Below, piece by piece: positions 42,972 through 50,745 of a stretch of 64,000 nt of DNA (its first letter is position 1; every line of letters begins with the position of its first letter). Position numbers and translations under genes: made by a program. This DNA is from Galbitalea sp036266835 (GTDB taxonomy: Bacteria > Actinomycetota > Actinomycetes > Actinomycetales > Microbacteriaceae). Below the pieces are notes generated by a model, which saw only the letters and a list, made by a program, of their open reading frames with translations, was not told the origin of the DNA and did not search any database. The DNA lies in assembly GCA_036266835.1 (NCBI GenBank), contig DATAXD010000016.1:1-64000 (forward strand), written 5' to 3'.

Positions 42972-43588
42972 GGATGCGGCGAGGTCGCTGGGGCAGTGAG
43001 CCCAGCGACGTAGAGGTCGGTGAGCTCGCCGGCTACCTGCTGCTTCGAGAGCGGCCCGCCCGGCGAGTACCACTGCGCGAGGTAGTGCGGGTCCGAGAAG
43101 AAGTGCGCGATCAGGATGGCCGGCGGGATGTCCTTGCGGAACACGCCATCCGCCCGACCGCGCTCGAGGACCGCCTCGAAAGCATCGTTGTATTCGCGCC
43201 GCCGCCGCTTGACCTCGCGCTGCCTCTCAGGGCTCAGCATGTGCTGCGACCCGAAGAACACCGTCGCCTCGTGCAGCCAGTCGATCGAGGTAACGATCAC
43301 GTCCTCGCAGATGAGGCGCACGGTCTCGACCGGATCGAGCCCCCGAGCCACAATCGCAGCCAGATGCTCGCTCTGCAGCGACAGAAGCCGGTCGTAGATG
43401 TCGAAGAGCAGGTCGTCCTTCGACTTGAAGTAGTGGTACAGCGCGCCCTTGGTCACGCCCGCGGCATCCACGATCTGCTGCACGCTCGTCTGCGCGTAGC
43501 CCTGCTCCGCGAAGAGCTCGACGGAGACGCGCATGAGTCGCTCGGGGATCGGCATCTCGACGAGCGCGACGCTCGTGCTGTCTGCCAT
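42956..43588 (-). CDS. TetR-family transcriptional regulator
   Basis: 210 residues. The N-terminal HTH is RLMRVSVELFAEQGYAQTSVQQIVDAAGVTKGALYHYFKSKDDLL, a textbook TetR recognition helix. The ligand domain follows (VRLICEDVIVTSIDWLHEATVFFG) and resembles regulators of acyl-CoA catabolism. Two palindromic sites (38820-38837 and 44387-44404) flank the cluster and suit its control. The SDR gene ends 3 nt before it, so it is likely in the repressed operon (autoregulation). Confidence 0.9.
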   Translation of the reverse strand: MADSTSVALVEMPIPERLMRVSVELFAEQGYAQTSVQQIVDAAGVTKGALYHYFKSKDDLLFDIYDRLLSLQSEHLAAIVARGLDPVETVRLICEDVIVTSIDWLHEATVFFGSQHMLSPERQREVKRRRREYNDAFEAVLERGRADGVFRKDIPPAILIAHFFSDPHYLAQWYSPGGPLSKQQVAGELTDLYVAGLTAPATSPHPKVGI

Positions 43589-43590
43589 CG

Positions 43591-44334
43591 CTACAACACC
43601 GTCGCCAGGGTGCCGCCGCCGTCGATGATCATCGTCTGACCGGTGATCCAGGCGGCGTCGTCAGAGAGCAGAAAACAGACCGGGCCCGCCACATCCGTCG
43701 GTGTGCCGAGACGCTTGAGCGGATACGCCGCCGCGACCTTCTCCTCGCGACCTTCGTAGAGCGCCCTCGCGAAGTCGGTCTTGATGACCGCCGGCGCGAC
43801 CGCATTCACGCGGATGCCGGGCGCGAGTTCGAACGCCAGCTGGGTGGTCAGGTTGATCAGCGCCGCCTTGGAGACGCCGTAGATGCCGATGCCCGGAGCA
43901 GCCGTGACCCCCGCGATCGACGCGATGGTGACGATGGATGTCGTCAGCCCGGCGGCGACGGCTTCTCGACTCCACGCGAGCGTGCCGAGCACATTGACCT
44001 CGAAGATCTTGCGCACGGCGTCCTCGCTCACGTCGGCGAGTGGGCCATATGCCGGATTGATTCCGGCGTTGTTTACCAGAAAATCCAGTCCGCCGAATTC
44101 GGTCGCGATCCTCTCGAACACCTCGGCGCGGTGCTCCGCGCTGTCGGCCTTGCCCGCGATGCCGATCGCAGACTTCGGGCCTCCGAGGCTGGCAACGGCG
44201 GCGTCCAGCGTCTCCTGGCCGCGCGCGGTGATCACGACGCGCGCACCGTCCGCGACTAGTCTCTCGGCAATCGCGAGACCGATGCCTCGGCTGGCTCCGG
44301 TCACGAGCGCGGTTTCGCCGTCGAATCGGCCCAC
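43591..44334 (-). CDS. SDR-family oxidoreductase
   Basis: 247 residues, classical SDR. GETALVTGASRGIGLAIAERL binds NAD(P), NNAGINPAYGPLADV follows. TIASIAGVTAAPGIGIYGVSKAAL holds the Ser and YxxxK residues, and the C-terminal AAWITGQTMIIDGGGTLATV is standard. The substrate is not evident; context suggests a hydroxyacyl or alcohol intermediate. The GTG at 44334 follows GAAGGAGCATCC. It is divergent from the serine hydrolase and shares the operator-like site between them. Confidence 0.85.
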   Translation of the reverse strand: MGRFDGETALVTGASRGIGLAIAERLVADGARVVITARGQETLDAAVASLGGPKSAIGIAGKADSAEHRAEVFERIATEFGGLDFLVNNAGINPAYGPLADVSEDAVRKIFEVNVLGTLAWSREAVAAGLTTSIVTIASIAGVTAAPGIGIYGVSKAALINLTTQLAFELAPGIRVNAVAPAVIKTDFARALYEGREEKVAAAYPLKRLGTPTDVAGPVCFLLSDDAAWITGQTMIIDGGGTLATVL

Positions 44335-44386
44335 GGATGCTCCTTCGGATGCTTGTCGTCGCGACCGGGAGACGGCTCTGGCGAAC

Positions 44387-44404
44387 GTCCCGACCGGTTG
44401 GTAT
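44387..44404. promoter_or_regulatory. TetR-type operator in the divergent SDR/serine-hydrolase region
   Basis: GTCCCGACCGGTTGGTAT has the ACCGGT core and matches 13 of 18 bases of the site at 38820-38837. It overlaps a TATGTT -10 (44402-44407) of the serine hydrolase gene, which fits repression. Confidence 0.65.
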
Positions 44405-44444
44405 GTTCATCCTAGACGCAGCGCCCCGCTCGAAGGAGTCGTAC

Positions 44445-45608
44445 ATGCCGGATGCCGAAACGACCGACCCGAAGGCCATCGTCGAGGGGGAAACGGATGA
44501 CCGGTTCGACGGCCTCCGCGCCGAGTTTCAGCGGCAACTGGACTCGGGGGAAGAACTGGGCGCGTCGATCGCGGTTGTCGATCATGGCAAGCCGGTGGTT
44601 GATCTCTGGGGTGGATTCCGGGAGCCCCAGCGCACATCCCGCTGGCAGCGTGACACGATCGTCAACGTCTGGTCGATCACGAAGACGATGACCACGCTGG
44701 CTGCCCTCATGCTTTCGGATCGCGGACTCCTCGACCTCGATGCGCCCGTCGCCGGCTACTGGCCGGAGTTTACGCAGAACGGCAAGGCTGCGATCACCGT
44801 GAAGCAGGTCATGTCGCACACCGCGGGAGTCAGCGGCTGGGATCTGCCGTTCAGCATCGAGCAGCTCTACGACTATGAGGGCGCTGTTGCGCACCTCGCG
44901 GCGCAGGCTCCCTGGTGGGAGCCGGGCACGGCATCCGGCTATTCGCTGCTCAACTACGGACATGTCGTCGGCGAAATTGTTCGCCGCGTCTCCGGCAAGA
45001 CGCTGAAGTCGTTTGTCGCCGAGGAGATTGCCGGCCCGCTCGGCGCGGACTTCACGATCGGTGTCCCGCGGAGCGAGTACGACCGAGTCAGCAACGTGGT
45101 TCCGCCACCGCCCGCGAACCTTGACCTGTCGCAACTGCCTCCCGGACATCCGGCGCTTCGCACGTTCGCGCCAGTGCCGATGGATGCGACTGTCACCTAC
45201 ACGGATGCCTGGCGCGACGCCGAGATCGGCGCGGCGAACGGCTTCGGCAACGCGCGGTCGGTAACCCGCATCCAGTCGGTGATTACGAACGGCGGCGAGG
45301 TGGATGGCGTGCGCCTGCTGCACCAAAAGACGATCGACCGCATCTTCGAGGCGCAGTCCGACGGCCTGGACCTCGTGCTGTTGCAGCCGCTCAGATTCGG
45401 TATCGGCTACGGCCTACCGTCGCAGCAGGAGGCTCAATTACCGGATCGCCGCATCGCCTACTGGGGCGGCTGGGGCGGCTCGATCGTGCTCAATGACGTC
45501 GATCGCGGCTTCACGTTTGCTTACGTGATGAACCGGATGGACGGGGCCGTGCTGGGGTCAGTGCGCAGCGCGGCGTACCAGAAAGTGTTCCTCGACGCGA
45601 TCGAGTAG
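44445..45608 (+). CDS. Serine hydrolase, beta-lactamase class C/EstB type
   Basis: 387 residues. The nucleophile and base are S77 and K80 in VWSITKTM, the Tyr motif is SGYSLLNYG, and GGWGGSIV replaces the KTG box. LGASIAVVDHGKPVVDLWGG is the EstB-like N-terminal strand. No signal peptide, so it is intracellular. EstB-type members are esterases; in this operon a lactonase or ester-cleaving role is plausible but unproven. CGAAGGAGTCGTAC precedes the ATG. Confidence 0.85.
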   Translation: MPDAETTDPKAIVEGETDDRFDGLRAEFQRQLDSGEELGASIAVVDHGKPVVDLWGGFREPQRTSRWQRDTIVNVWSITKTMTTLAALMLSDRGLLDLDAPVAGYWPEFTQNGKAAITVKQVMSHTAGVSGWDLPFSIEQLYDYEGAVAHLAAQAPWWEPGTASGYSLLNYGHVVGEIVRRVSGKTLKSFVAEEIAGPLGADFTIGVPRSEYDRVSNVVPPPPANLDLSQLPPGHPALRTFAPVPMDATVTYTDAWRDAEIGAANGFGNARSVTRIQSVITNGGEVDGVRLLHQKTIDRIFEAQSDGLDLVLLQPLRFGIGYGLPSQQEAQLPDRRIAYWGGWGGSIVLNDVDRGFTFAYVMNRMDGAVLGSVRSAAYQKVFLDAIE

Positions 45609-45620
45609 TGGCGCGGCGTG

Positions 45621-45695
45621 GCCAACAGGAGAATTTGGTCGGTTCGTCCCTTCGACAGGAGCATCCCTCCTGTTTTACGGGCCTCATCCTGTTGG
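45621..45695. repeat. Spacer with repeated CAACAGGAG/CTCCTGTT word
   Basis: CCAACAGGAG, GACAGGAG, CTCCTGTT and TCCTGTTGG occur within 75 bp, two direct and two inverted. This lies between convergent genes (244-bp spacer) and could serve as a terminator. The rest of the spacer shows no gene. Confidence 0.5.
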
Positions 45696-45852
45696 GAGCA
45701 CCGGCGAGCGGTCGGATGGCGTGGTCTCCCCAGATCGAGAGCGCCGGAGGCAAGCCGGGAGAGATCTCGTCGGGGTGCGCGGCGTAAAGGCTGGGGATTC
45801 GTTTCCACTCTTCATCGGAGAGTTCCCCGCGCCCACTCGCACGTAAACCACT

Positions 45853-46317
45853 TCATCGGGTACGGAAGGGGACGGGATCGGCCAGCCACTGGGTGAGAGT
45901 GGCGCGGAGGCGTTGGGAGAGTTCGACGGGCTTGGAGGACTGGGTGTTGACGAGCACGAGCGTCGTCGAGGCGATCGCATAGACGACGGACCGGTCGGAT
46001 GACCCGAGCTCGTACCCGATGTCGAAACTCGTCGTGCCGATGCGGGTGATCCAGAGCCGCGACGTGATCGGGCCGTCCGAGTACGAGAGCGGCGCGCGGT
46101 ACTCGATCCGGTGACCGGCCATCAGACCATTCGCACCATCCGGGAACAGGTCGAAGACCGAAAGCTCACCCGGGACTTCCGCGGGTGCACGGTCGTCGAG
46201 CGGCGGCGTGAACAGGGCAAATCGACTGTCTTCGAGATACCGGATGAAGAACACGTTATTGACGTGTCCGTACGAGTCCATGTCGCCCCAGCGCACGACG
46301 ATCGGGGTGGAGAGCAT
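45853..46317 (-). CDS. Acyl-CoA thioesterase, 4HBT hot-dog family
   Basis: 154 residues. VRWGDMDSYGHVNNVFFIRYLEDSR is the 4HBT/YbgC active-site helix with Asp and the HVNN motif. AGHRIEYRAPLSYSDGPITSRLWI and TLVLVNTQSSKPVEL complete the fold. It hydrolyses acyl-CoA thioesters; chain preference is unknown. A leaderless promoter sets the ATG at 46317, divergent from icd. Confidence 0.88.
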   Translation of the reverse strand: MLSTPIVVRWGDMDSYGHVNNVFFIRYLEDSRFALFTPPLDDRAPAEVPGELSVFDLFPDGANGLMAGHRIEYRAPLSYSDGPITSRLWITRIGTTSFDIGYELGSSDRSVVYAIASTTLVLVNTQSSKPVELSQRLRATLTQWLADPVPFRTR

Positions 46318-46329
46318 GCCCCCAACCTA
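46318..46329 (-). promoter_or_regulatory. Leaderless promoter of thioesterase gene
   Basis: Minus-strand TAGGTT (46329-46324) ends 6 nt before the ATG at 46317. Confidence 0.55.
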
Positions 46330-46349
46330 CAACTCCACGAGGCGCTAAG

Positions 46350-46367
46350 TATCTTGACGTCGAGATA
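46350..46367. promoter_or_regulatory. Palindromic operator-like site upstream of icd
   Basis: TATCTTGACGTCGAGATA pairs at 7 of 8 positions per arm and matches the sucC palindrome (TATCTCGACATCGAGATA). It covers the -35 region expected for TATGCT at 46384-46389. Confidence 0.65.
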
Positions 46368-46383
46368 CTTTTGGAAAAACGAG

Positions 46384-46389
46384 TATGCT
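46384..46389 (+). promoter_or_regulatory. -10 box of icd
   Basis: TATGCT, 17 nt downstream of the palindrome's right half. The transcript would have a leader of about 37 nt with GGAGAGGA as ribosome-binding site. Confidence 0.45.
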
Positions 46390-46432
46390 AATTCAGGCCC
46401 GTCCGAACGGCCGCTGGAGAGGAACCACCACC

Positions 46433-47647
46433 GTGGCAAAGATCAAGGTTGAAGGAACAGTCGTCGAACTCGATGGCGACGAGATGACCCGCATCATCTG
46501 GCAGAAAATCAAAGACACCCTGATCCATCCCTACCTCGACATCAATCTCGACTACTACGACCTCGGCATCGAAAATCGTGACGCCACGAACGACCAGGTC
46601 ACCGTCGACGCGGCCCACGCCATCCAGAAGTACGGCGTCGGCGTGAAGTGCGCAACGATCACACCGGATGAGGCGCGCGTCGAAGAGTTCGGCCTCAAGC
46701 AGATGTGGAAGTCGCCCAACGGCACGATCCGCAACATCCTCGGCGGCGTGATCTTCCGCGAGCCGATCATCATCTCGAACATCCCGCGACTGGTGCCCGG
46801 CTGGAACAAGCCGATCATCATCGGCCGTCACGCATTCGGCGACCAGTACCGCGCCACCGACTTCGTGTTCAAGGGCAAGGGCAAGCTCACCGTTCAATTC
46901 ACACCGGATGACGGCAGCGAGCCGCTGAAATTCGACGTCTACGACGCACCGGATGATGGCATCGCCCAGGTTCAGTACAACCAGGACGCCTCCATCCGCG
47001 ACTTCGCCCGCGCCAGCCTTAACTACGGCCTCGACCGCGGCTATCCGGTATACCTCTCGACCAAGAACACGATCCTGAAGGCCTACGACGGACGCTTCAA
47101 GGACATTTTCCAGGAGATCTTCGACGCCGAGTTCAAGGCGAAATTCGACGCTGTCGGCCTCACCTACGAGCACCGCCTGATCGACGACATGGTCGCATCC
47201 GCGCTCAAGTGGGAGGGCGGCTATGTCTGGGCCTGCAAGAACTACGACGGCGACGTGCAGTCCGACACCGTTGCCCAGGGCTTCGGGTCCCTCGGCCTGA
47301 TGACCTCGGTTCTGACAGTCCCGGATGGATCTGTCGTCGAAGCCGAAGCGGCTCACGGAACGGTCACCCGGCACTTCCGGATGCACCAGGCCGGCAAACC
47401 GACCTCCACCAACCCGATCGCGTCTATCTACGCGTGGACGCGTGGGCTGTCGCACCGCGCAAAGCTCGACAACAACCTCGCGCTCGCGGAATTCGCCTCC
47501 ACGCTCGAAGACGTCGTGATCAAGTCGGTCGAAGCCGGGCACATGACCAAGGACCTGGCGGGGCTGGTTGGGCCGGATCAGGCCTGGGAGACCACGGAAC
47601 AGTTCCTCGATACCCTCGACAAGGCACTAGCCGCCCGAGTGGGCTAG
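46433..47647 (+). CDS. icd: NADP-dependent isocitrate dehydrogenase, homodimeric
   Basis: 404 residues of the eukaryote-like homodimeric IDH subfamily, as in some actinobacteria, not the 80-kDa monomeric type. KIKVEGTVVELDGDEMTRIIW opens the protein. KSPNGTIRNILGGVIFREPI is the substrate loop, RHAFGDQYRATD and YVWACKNYDGDVQSD carry isocitrate and metal residues, and the C-terminal AHGTVTRHFRMHQAGKPTSTNP binds NADP. It makes 2-oxoglutarate in the TCA cycle. GTG start with GGAGAGGA upstream. Its last 21 bp overlap the convergent RnfD-FNR gene. Confidence 0.96.
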   Translation: MAKIKVEGTVVELDGDEMTRIIWQKIKDTLIHPYLDINLDYYDLGIENRDATNDQVTVDAAHAIQKYGVGVKCATITPDEARVEEFGLKQMWKSPNGTIRNILGGVIFREPIIISNIPRLVPGWNKPIIIGRHAFGDQYRATDFVFKGKGKLTVQFTPDDGSEPLKFDVYDAPDDGIAQVQYNQDASIRDFARASLNYGLDRGYPVYLSTKNTILKAYDGRFKDIFQEIFDAEFKAKFDAVGLTYEHRLIDDMVASALKWEGGYVWACKNYDGDVQSDTVAQGFGSLGLMTSVLTVPDGSVVEAEAAHGTVTRHFRMHQAGKPTSTNPIASIYAWTRGLSHRAKLDNNLALAEFASTLEDVVIKSVEAGHMTKDLAGLVGPDQAWETTEQFLDTLDKALAARVG

Positions 47648-49240
47648 TGCCGGTTTCCGCGGGGCCGTGGAAGCGGTAGCGCCCGACTTCGGGGTGTAAC
47701 CGGTGAAGAAGTCGGTGCGAACGCTGTGGACACCCGCACGACGCAAGGCGAGACGGAGCGCGTGTACAAAGTGCGGCGGCCCTGAAACCATTGCGGCACG
47801 CGATGCGACATCGGGTACGGCCTTCAGCAGCGACTCGGCATCCAGGTTGCCTGCACCAAGGTAGGTCCACTGCTTTGGCAGCGGCTTCGGGGCAGTTGGG
47901 GCAACGACGAGAACGCGCACGCCGAGCTTCTTCAGCCGATCCGAGTACGCGAGCTCGTCCGTAGAGGATGCCGAGTAGACGACCACGATGTCACGGTCCT
48001 GGCCGGTCGCGCCGAGGTCTTCAAGGTGGCTCATGAATGGGGTAATGCCAATGCCGCCAGCGACAAAGAGGAGCCGGCGCTCGGGATCGCGCGGGAGCGT
48101 GAATCCGCCTCCGACCGAGGTCGCCATGACGATTTCGCCGGGATCCAGCTTCAGCAGGGCAGTCTTCAGGCTGCTCGACTTTTCTGCGGTGTTAAGGCCA
48201 AATCGGATGACACCCTCCTCCGTGGGTGAGGACGCGATGCTGAAGATTCGACGCAGACCGCGCGAGTCGGATCGACGATGCGGGATGGTGATCTCCATGT
48301 ACTGGCCGGCTCGGAAGCTGACCGGCCGCTGAGGCCAGAAGCTCAGCTCCCAGCTGGTCGGCGTGAGTTTCTCGCGTCCAAGGAAGTCCAGCCGGATGCC
48401 GCGGCGCTGTCCTGCGAAGAACGCCAGCAGGTTGCCCACGAGCAGCGCGAACTGTGGCGTCGTTGTCGAGAACAGCCCGACGGAGAAGGGCAGGGTGAAG
48501 ATAGCGGCGACGATCCCGGCTTCCACGAGTTGCTGCCACAGGCGCGGCGGAAGCGTGAGTGGCTCGCTGAGCATGAAGGCAGCGAAGAAGATCGTGCTGA
48601 ACGACGTGAACGGAAGCGCGAGAACCTGACCGAGGGAGTATCCGGCGGTGCCGTATCCGTAAATCCAGAACGTCAGGAAGAACACGACGACGACGAAAGT
48701 TCCACCCATCAGGAGGCGCCGCGTGCGGTACAGCACAGCGAAGCCGAGCACGAGCGTGACAGGCAGCAGCCACGGAGATGCCAGCCACCAGGCCGCGAAA
48801 TCGCCGAACGGCGTGATCAGATTCACCACGAACGCGCCCACCGCGGCCGCGTTGAAGATGTGCCGTCCGCGCCAGGCCAGCAGGTATTTCGAGGCCTGAG
48901 CGACGATCGATGCGACCGCCAGGCCCACTAGCTGTAGCCACGCTCCGGAGGCCAAAGGATTGACCGGCTCGAAGATGAAGAGCAGCAGAAGTCCGGTGAT
49001 CAGGGCGGAGTCGCCGTGCGGCTTAATCCGGAAGATTGCCGCGAAGATGAAGTTCGAGTAGGAGAAGCCGACCAGCACCACGCCGCTGGCAAGGATCGCG
49101 AGCGGCTGCTGCGAGATCACGCCGAGGAACGACAGCAATTCGGTCTCCACAAACAGCGCGATGAGGGTGTAGAGGATCAGACGGTACATCGTGAACGATC
49201 CGGTGATTCGATCCAACCATTGCAGTTCTGGCCATCTCAT
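47627..49240 (-). CDS. RnfD/NqrB-like membrane domain fused to ferredoxin-NADP reductase-type flavoprotein
   Basis: 537 residues. Residues about 15-275 hold about nine hydrophobic segments of the NqrB/RnfD family (FNAAAVGAFVVNLITPFGD; FAAFMLSEPLTLPP at the place of the family's ATDPVT). From about 285 an FNR module follows: RRIFSIASSP binds FAD, GGIGITPFMSHL the NAD(P) site, MVSGPPHFVHALRLALRRAGV the C-terminus. No 2Fe-2S domain and no clear SGAT flavinylation motif are seen. It could pass electrons from NAD(P)H across the membrane to the FMN-binding lipoprotein of this operon. It overlaps apbE by 4 bp. Confidence 0.82.
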   Translation of the reverse strand: MRWPELQWLDRITGSFTMYRLILYTLIALFVETELLSFLGVISQQPLAILASGVVLVGFSYSNFIFAAIFRIKPHGDSALITGLLLLFIFEPVNPLASGAWLQLVGLAVASIVAQASKYLLAWRGRHIFNAAAVGAFVVNLITPFGDFAAWWLASPWLLPVTLVLGFAVLYRTRRLLMGGTFVVVVFFLTFWIYGYGTAGYSLGQVLALPFTSFSTIFFAAFMLSEPLTLPPRLWQQLVEAGIVAAIFTLPFSVGLFSTTTPQFALLVGNLLAFFAGQRRGIRLDFLGREKLTPTSWELSFWPQRPVSFRAGQYMEITIPHRRSDSRGLRRIFSIASSPTEEGVIRFGLNTAEKSSSLKTALLKLDPGEIVMATSVGGGFTLPRDPERRLLFVAGGIGITPFMSHLEDLGATGQDRDIVVVYSASSTDELAYSDRLKKLGVRVLVVAPTAPKPLPKQWTYLGAGNLDAESLLKAVPDVASRAAMVSGPPHFVHALRLALRRAGVHSVRTDFFTGYTPKSGATASTAPRKPALAHSGG

Positions 49241-50136
49241 GACGTAAACAACTCCCCAGGGAATGTTCGTGAGTACTCAACCCGCAGATCCGGGAACATT
49301 CTCACGTAATCGAAGGTGTAACTGGCGCTCATTGCGGGTGCGGAAGCAAAAAACAACGCGGTCGCGAGACCGTCGGCAACGAGGGCTGTGGGGGCGTGCG
49401 CCCAGGTTGCAGCGACCGCCGAAGTCGGCTCTCCGGTGGTCGCGTCGAGGATGTGGTGGAGGCCATCCCCCCAGCTGCGCCGATTGGGTGCGGACGCACA
49501 GATGGACGCGTTCTGCAGCTTGCAGATCCCGATCGCCTTGGTGGCATCGAACGGATGCTCGAGGCCGACCCGCACCGGCTCGGGGCCACGGTGCAGCAGG
49601 TCGCCACTGGCGTCGATGAGGTATTCGTCGACGCCCGAGTCCCGCAGGATGCCGGCGACCAGGTCGACGAGGTATCCCTTGCCGGCGGCGCCGACATCCA
49701 CGAGTACCGGCGATGTCGTTGTCAGCCGGACGCCGTCCCACTGCATGATCTCGTCCCAGCGCGGCACCTCGACGGCCTCATCGCGCGGCCGGAGCGTGTA
49801 GTGGCGGTCGTATCCGAGGTTCTCCAGTCGCCCGCCGACGAGCGGAGACATGGCGCCCTCGGTCGCGTTGTAGAGCATGCGATAGAGCGAGAACAGGGGG
49901 CCAGCATCCGCCGGGAACTCCCACGTCCCGGCCGTTACAGCGATCTGCGAAACCAGCGAATCGGGGCGAAATCTCGAGTAGACGCTGTCGAATTCCTCGA
50001 TGCGCGCTGCGACGGCCTCGGTCATGGACGACGAAAGCTCATCGGGCGTGCTGATGCGCCATGGTGCACCGATCGCCTCGAACTCCCAGTCGCGCATCAA
50101 CGCCTCCGTTCGCACTCGGACATCACTCTTTGGCAT
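49237..50136 (-). CDS. apbE: FAD:protein FMN transferase
   Basis: 299 residues. FDSVYSRFRPDSLVSQI is the N-terminal ApbE motif. VDVGAAGKGYLVDLVAGILRDSGVDEYLIDASGDLLHRG forms the FAD-binding core, and DGLHHILDATTGEPTSAVAATWAHAPTALVADGLATALF the metal/catalytic part (ApbE DxxTGxP...DGxATA). No signal peptide, so it looks cytoplasmic or poorly exported. It attaches FMN to Thr/Ser of extracytoplasmic proteins. ATG at 50136 follows AAGGCAG inside the FMN-binding gene (14-bp overlap). Confidence 0.92.
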   Translation of the reverse strand: MPKSDVRVRTEALMRDWEFEAIGAPWRISTPDELSSSMTEAVAARIEEFDSVYSRFRPDSLVSQIAVTAGTWEFPADAGPLFSLYRMLYNATEGAMSPLVGGRLENLGYDRHYTLRPRDEAVEVPRWDEIMQWDGVRLTTTSPVLVDVGAAGKGYLVDLVAGILRDSGVDEYLIDASGDLLHRGPEPVRVGLEHPFDATKAIGICKLQNASICASAPNRRSWGDGLHHILDATTGEPTSAVAATWAHAPTALVADGLATALFFASAPAMSASYTFDYVRMFPDLRVEYSRTFPGELFTS

Positions 50137-50554
50137 CTGCCTTGATCGTCGCGAGCGCCTTGTTGAACCCCATGCTCGTGAGCGAGGATCCGGCGACGAC
50201 ACTGACGTCGAGCGAGTTGATGTTCCTGCCGATGGTGGCAGCGGCGATACCAGCCTCGAACATCTGCTCATAGCCGGTGGCGGTTGGGTCAGCCTGCACG
50301 GTGACGACGTTCATGGCTGTGATGATGTTCTTCTTCAGACTCAGTGTCACGCTGATGTGTTCTTCCCCACCGGGCGAAACGTAGCTTCCGGGCGCCGTGT
50401 AGGTGCCGTCCTTGTACTTCGCGTTGCTCGTGGACGCAGGATCGCTCGCCGCCGCGGCGCTACACCCGGCGAGAGCACCAACGACCGAGAACCCGGTAAT
50501 GGCGATGAGGGCCGATTTGCGAAGCGTTGGGTTGATGCGGTGCTGGTGGGTCAT
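50123..50554 (-). CDS. FMN-binding domain lipoprotein
   Basis: 143 residues. Lipobox GALAGC (lipidated C31), a short linker, then one FMN_bind domain: YKDGTYTAPGSYVSPGGEEHISVTLSLKKN and PTATGYEQMFEAGIAAATIGRN. The target loop reads VVAGSSLTSMGF, where NqrC-type proteins have SGATLTS, so Ser124 would take the FMN in place of Thr. It is the first gene of the operon and the probable substrate of the ApbE encoded next. GAGGACC precedes the ATG. Confidence 0.87.
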   Translation of the reverse strand: MTHQHRINPTLRKSALIAITGFSVVGALAGCSAAAASDPASTSNAKYKDGTYTAPGSYVSPGGEEHISVTLSLKKNIITAMNVVTVQADPTATGYEQMFEAGIAAATIGRNINSLDVSVVAGSSLTSMGFNKALATIKADAKE

Positions 50555-50745
50555 TGGTCCTCGTCGGTAGAGAGATGATGGATGCCGGCGACGTTGCTGG
50601 GATTCCAGCATCACGGACTAGCTTTTACGCAAGCTGTGTGCTGGCTATGGCGATTATCCGCCCCCGTTGCGCGGTGAACGGTTCAGGGTGAGTATCTCGC
50701 TACCTGTGTCAACGAGCGGATAGCGAAAATAGTTCATCGCGGAAG

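Noticed and set aside
46354..46389. TTGACG at 46354 as the -35 of icd
   Set aside because: The spacing to TATGCT is 24 nt, too long for a sigma-70 promoter; the TTGACG is better explained as part of the palindromic operator-like site.
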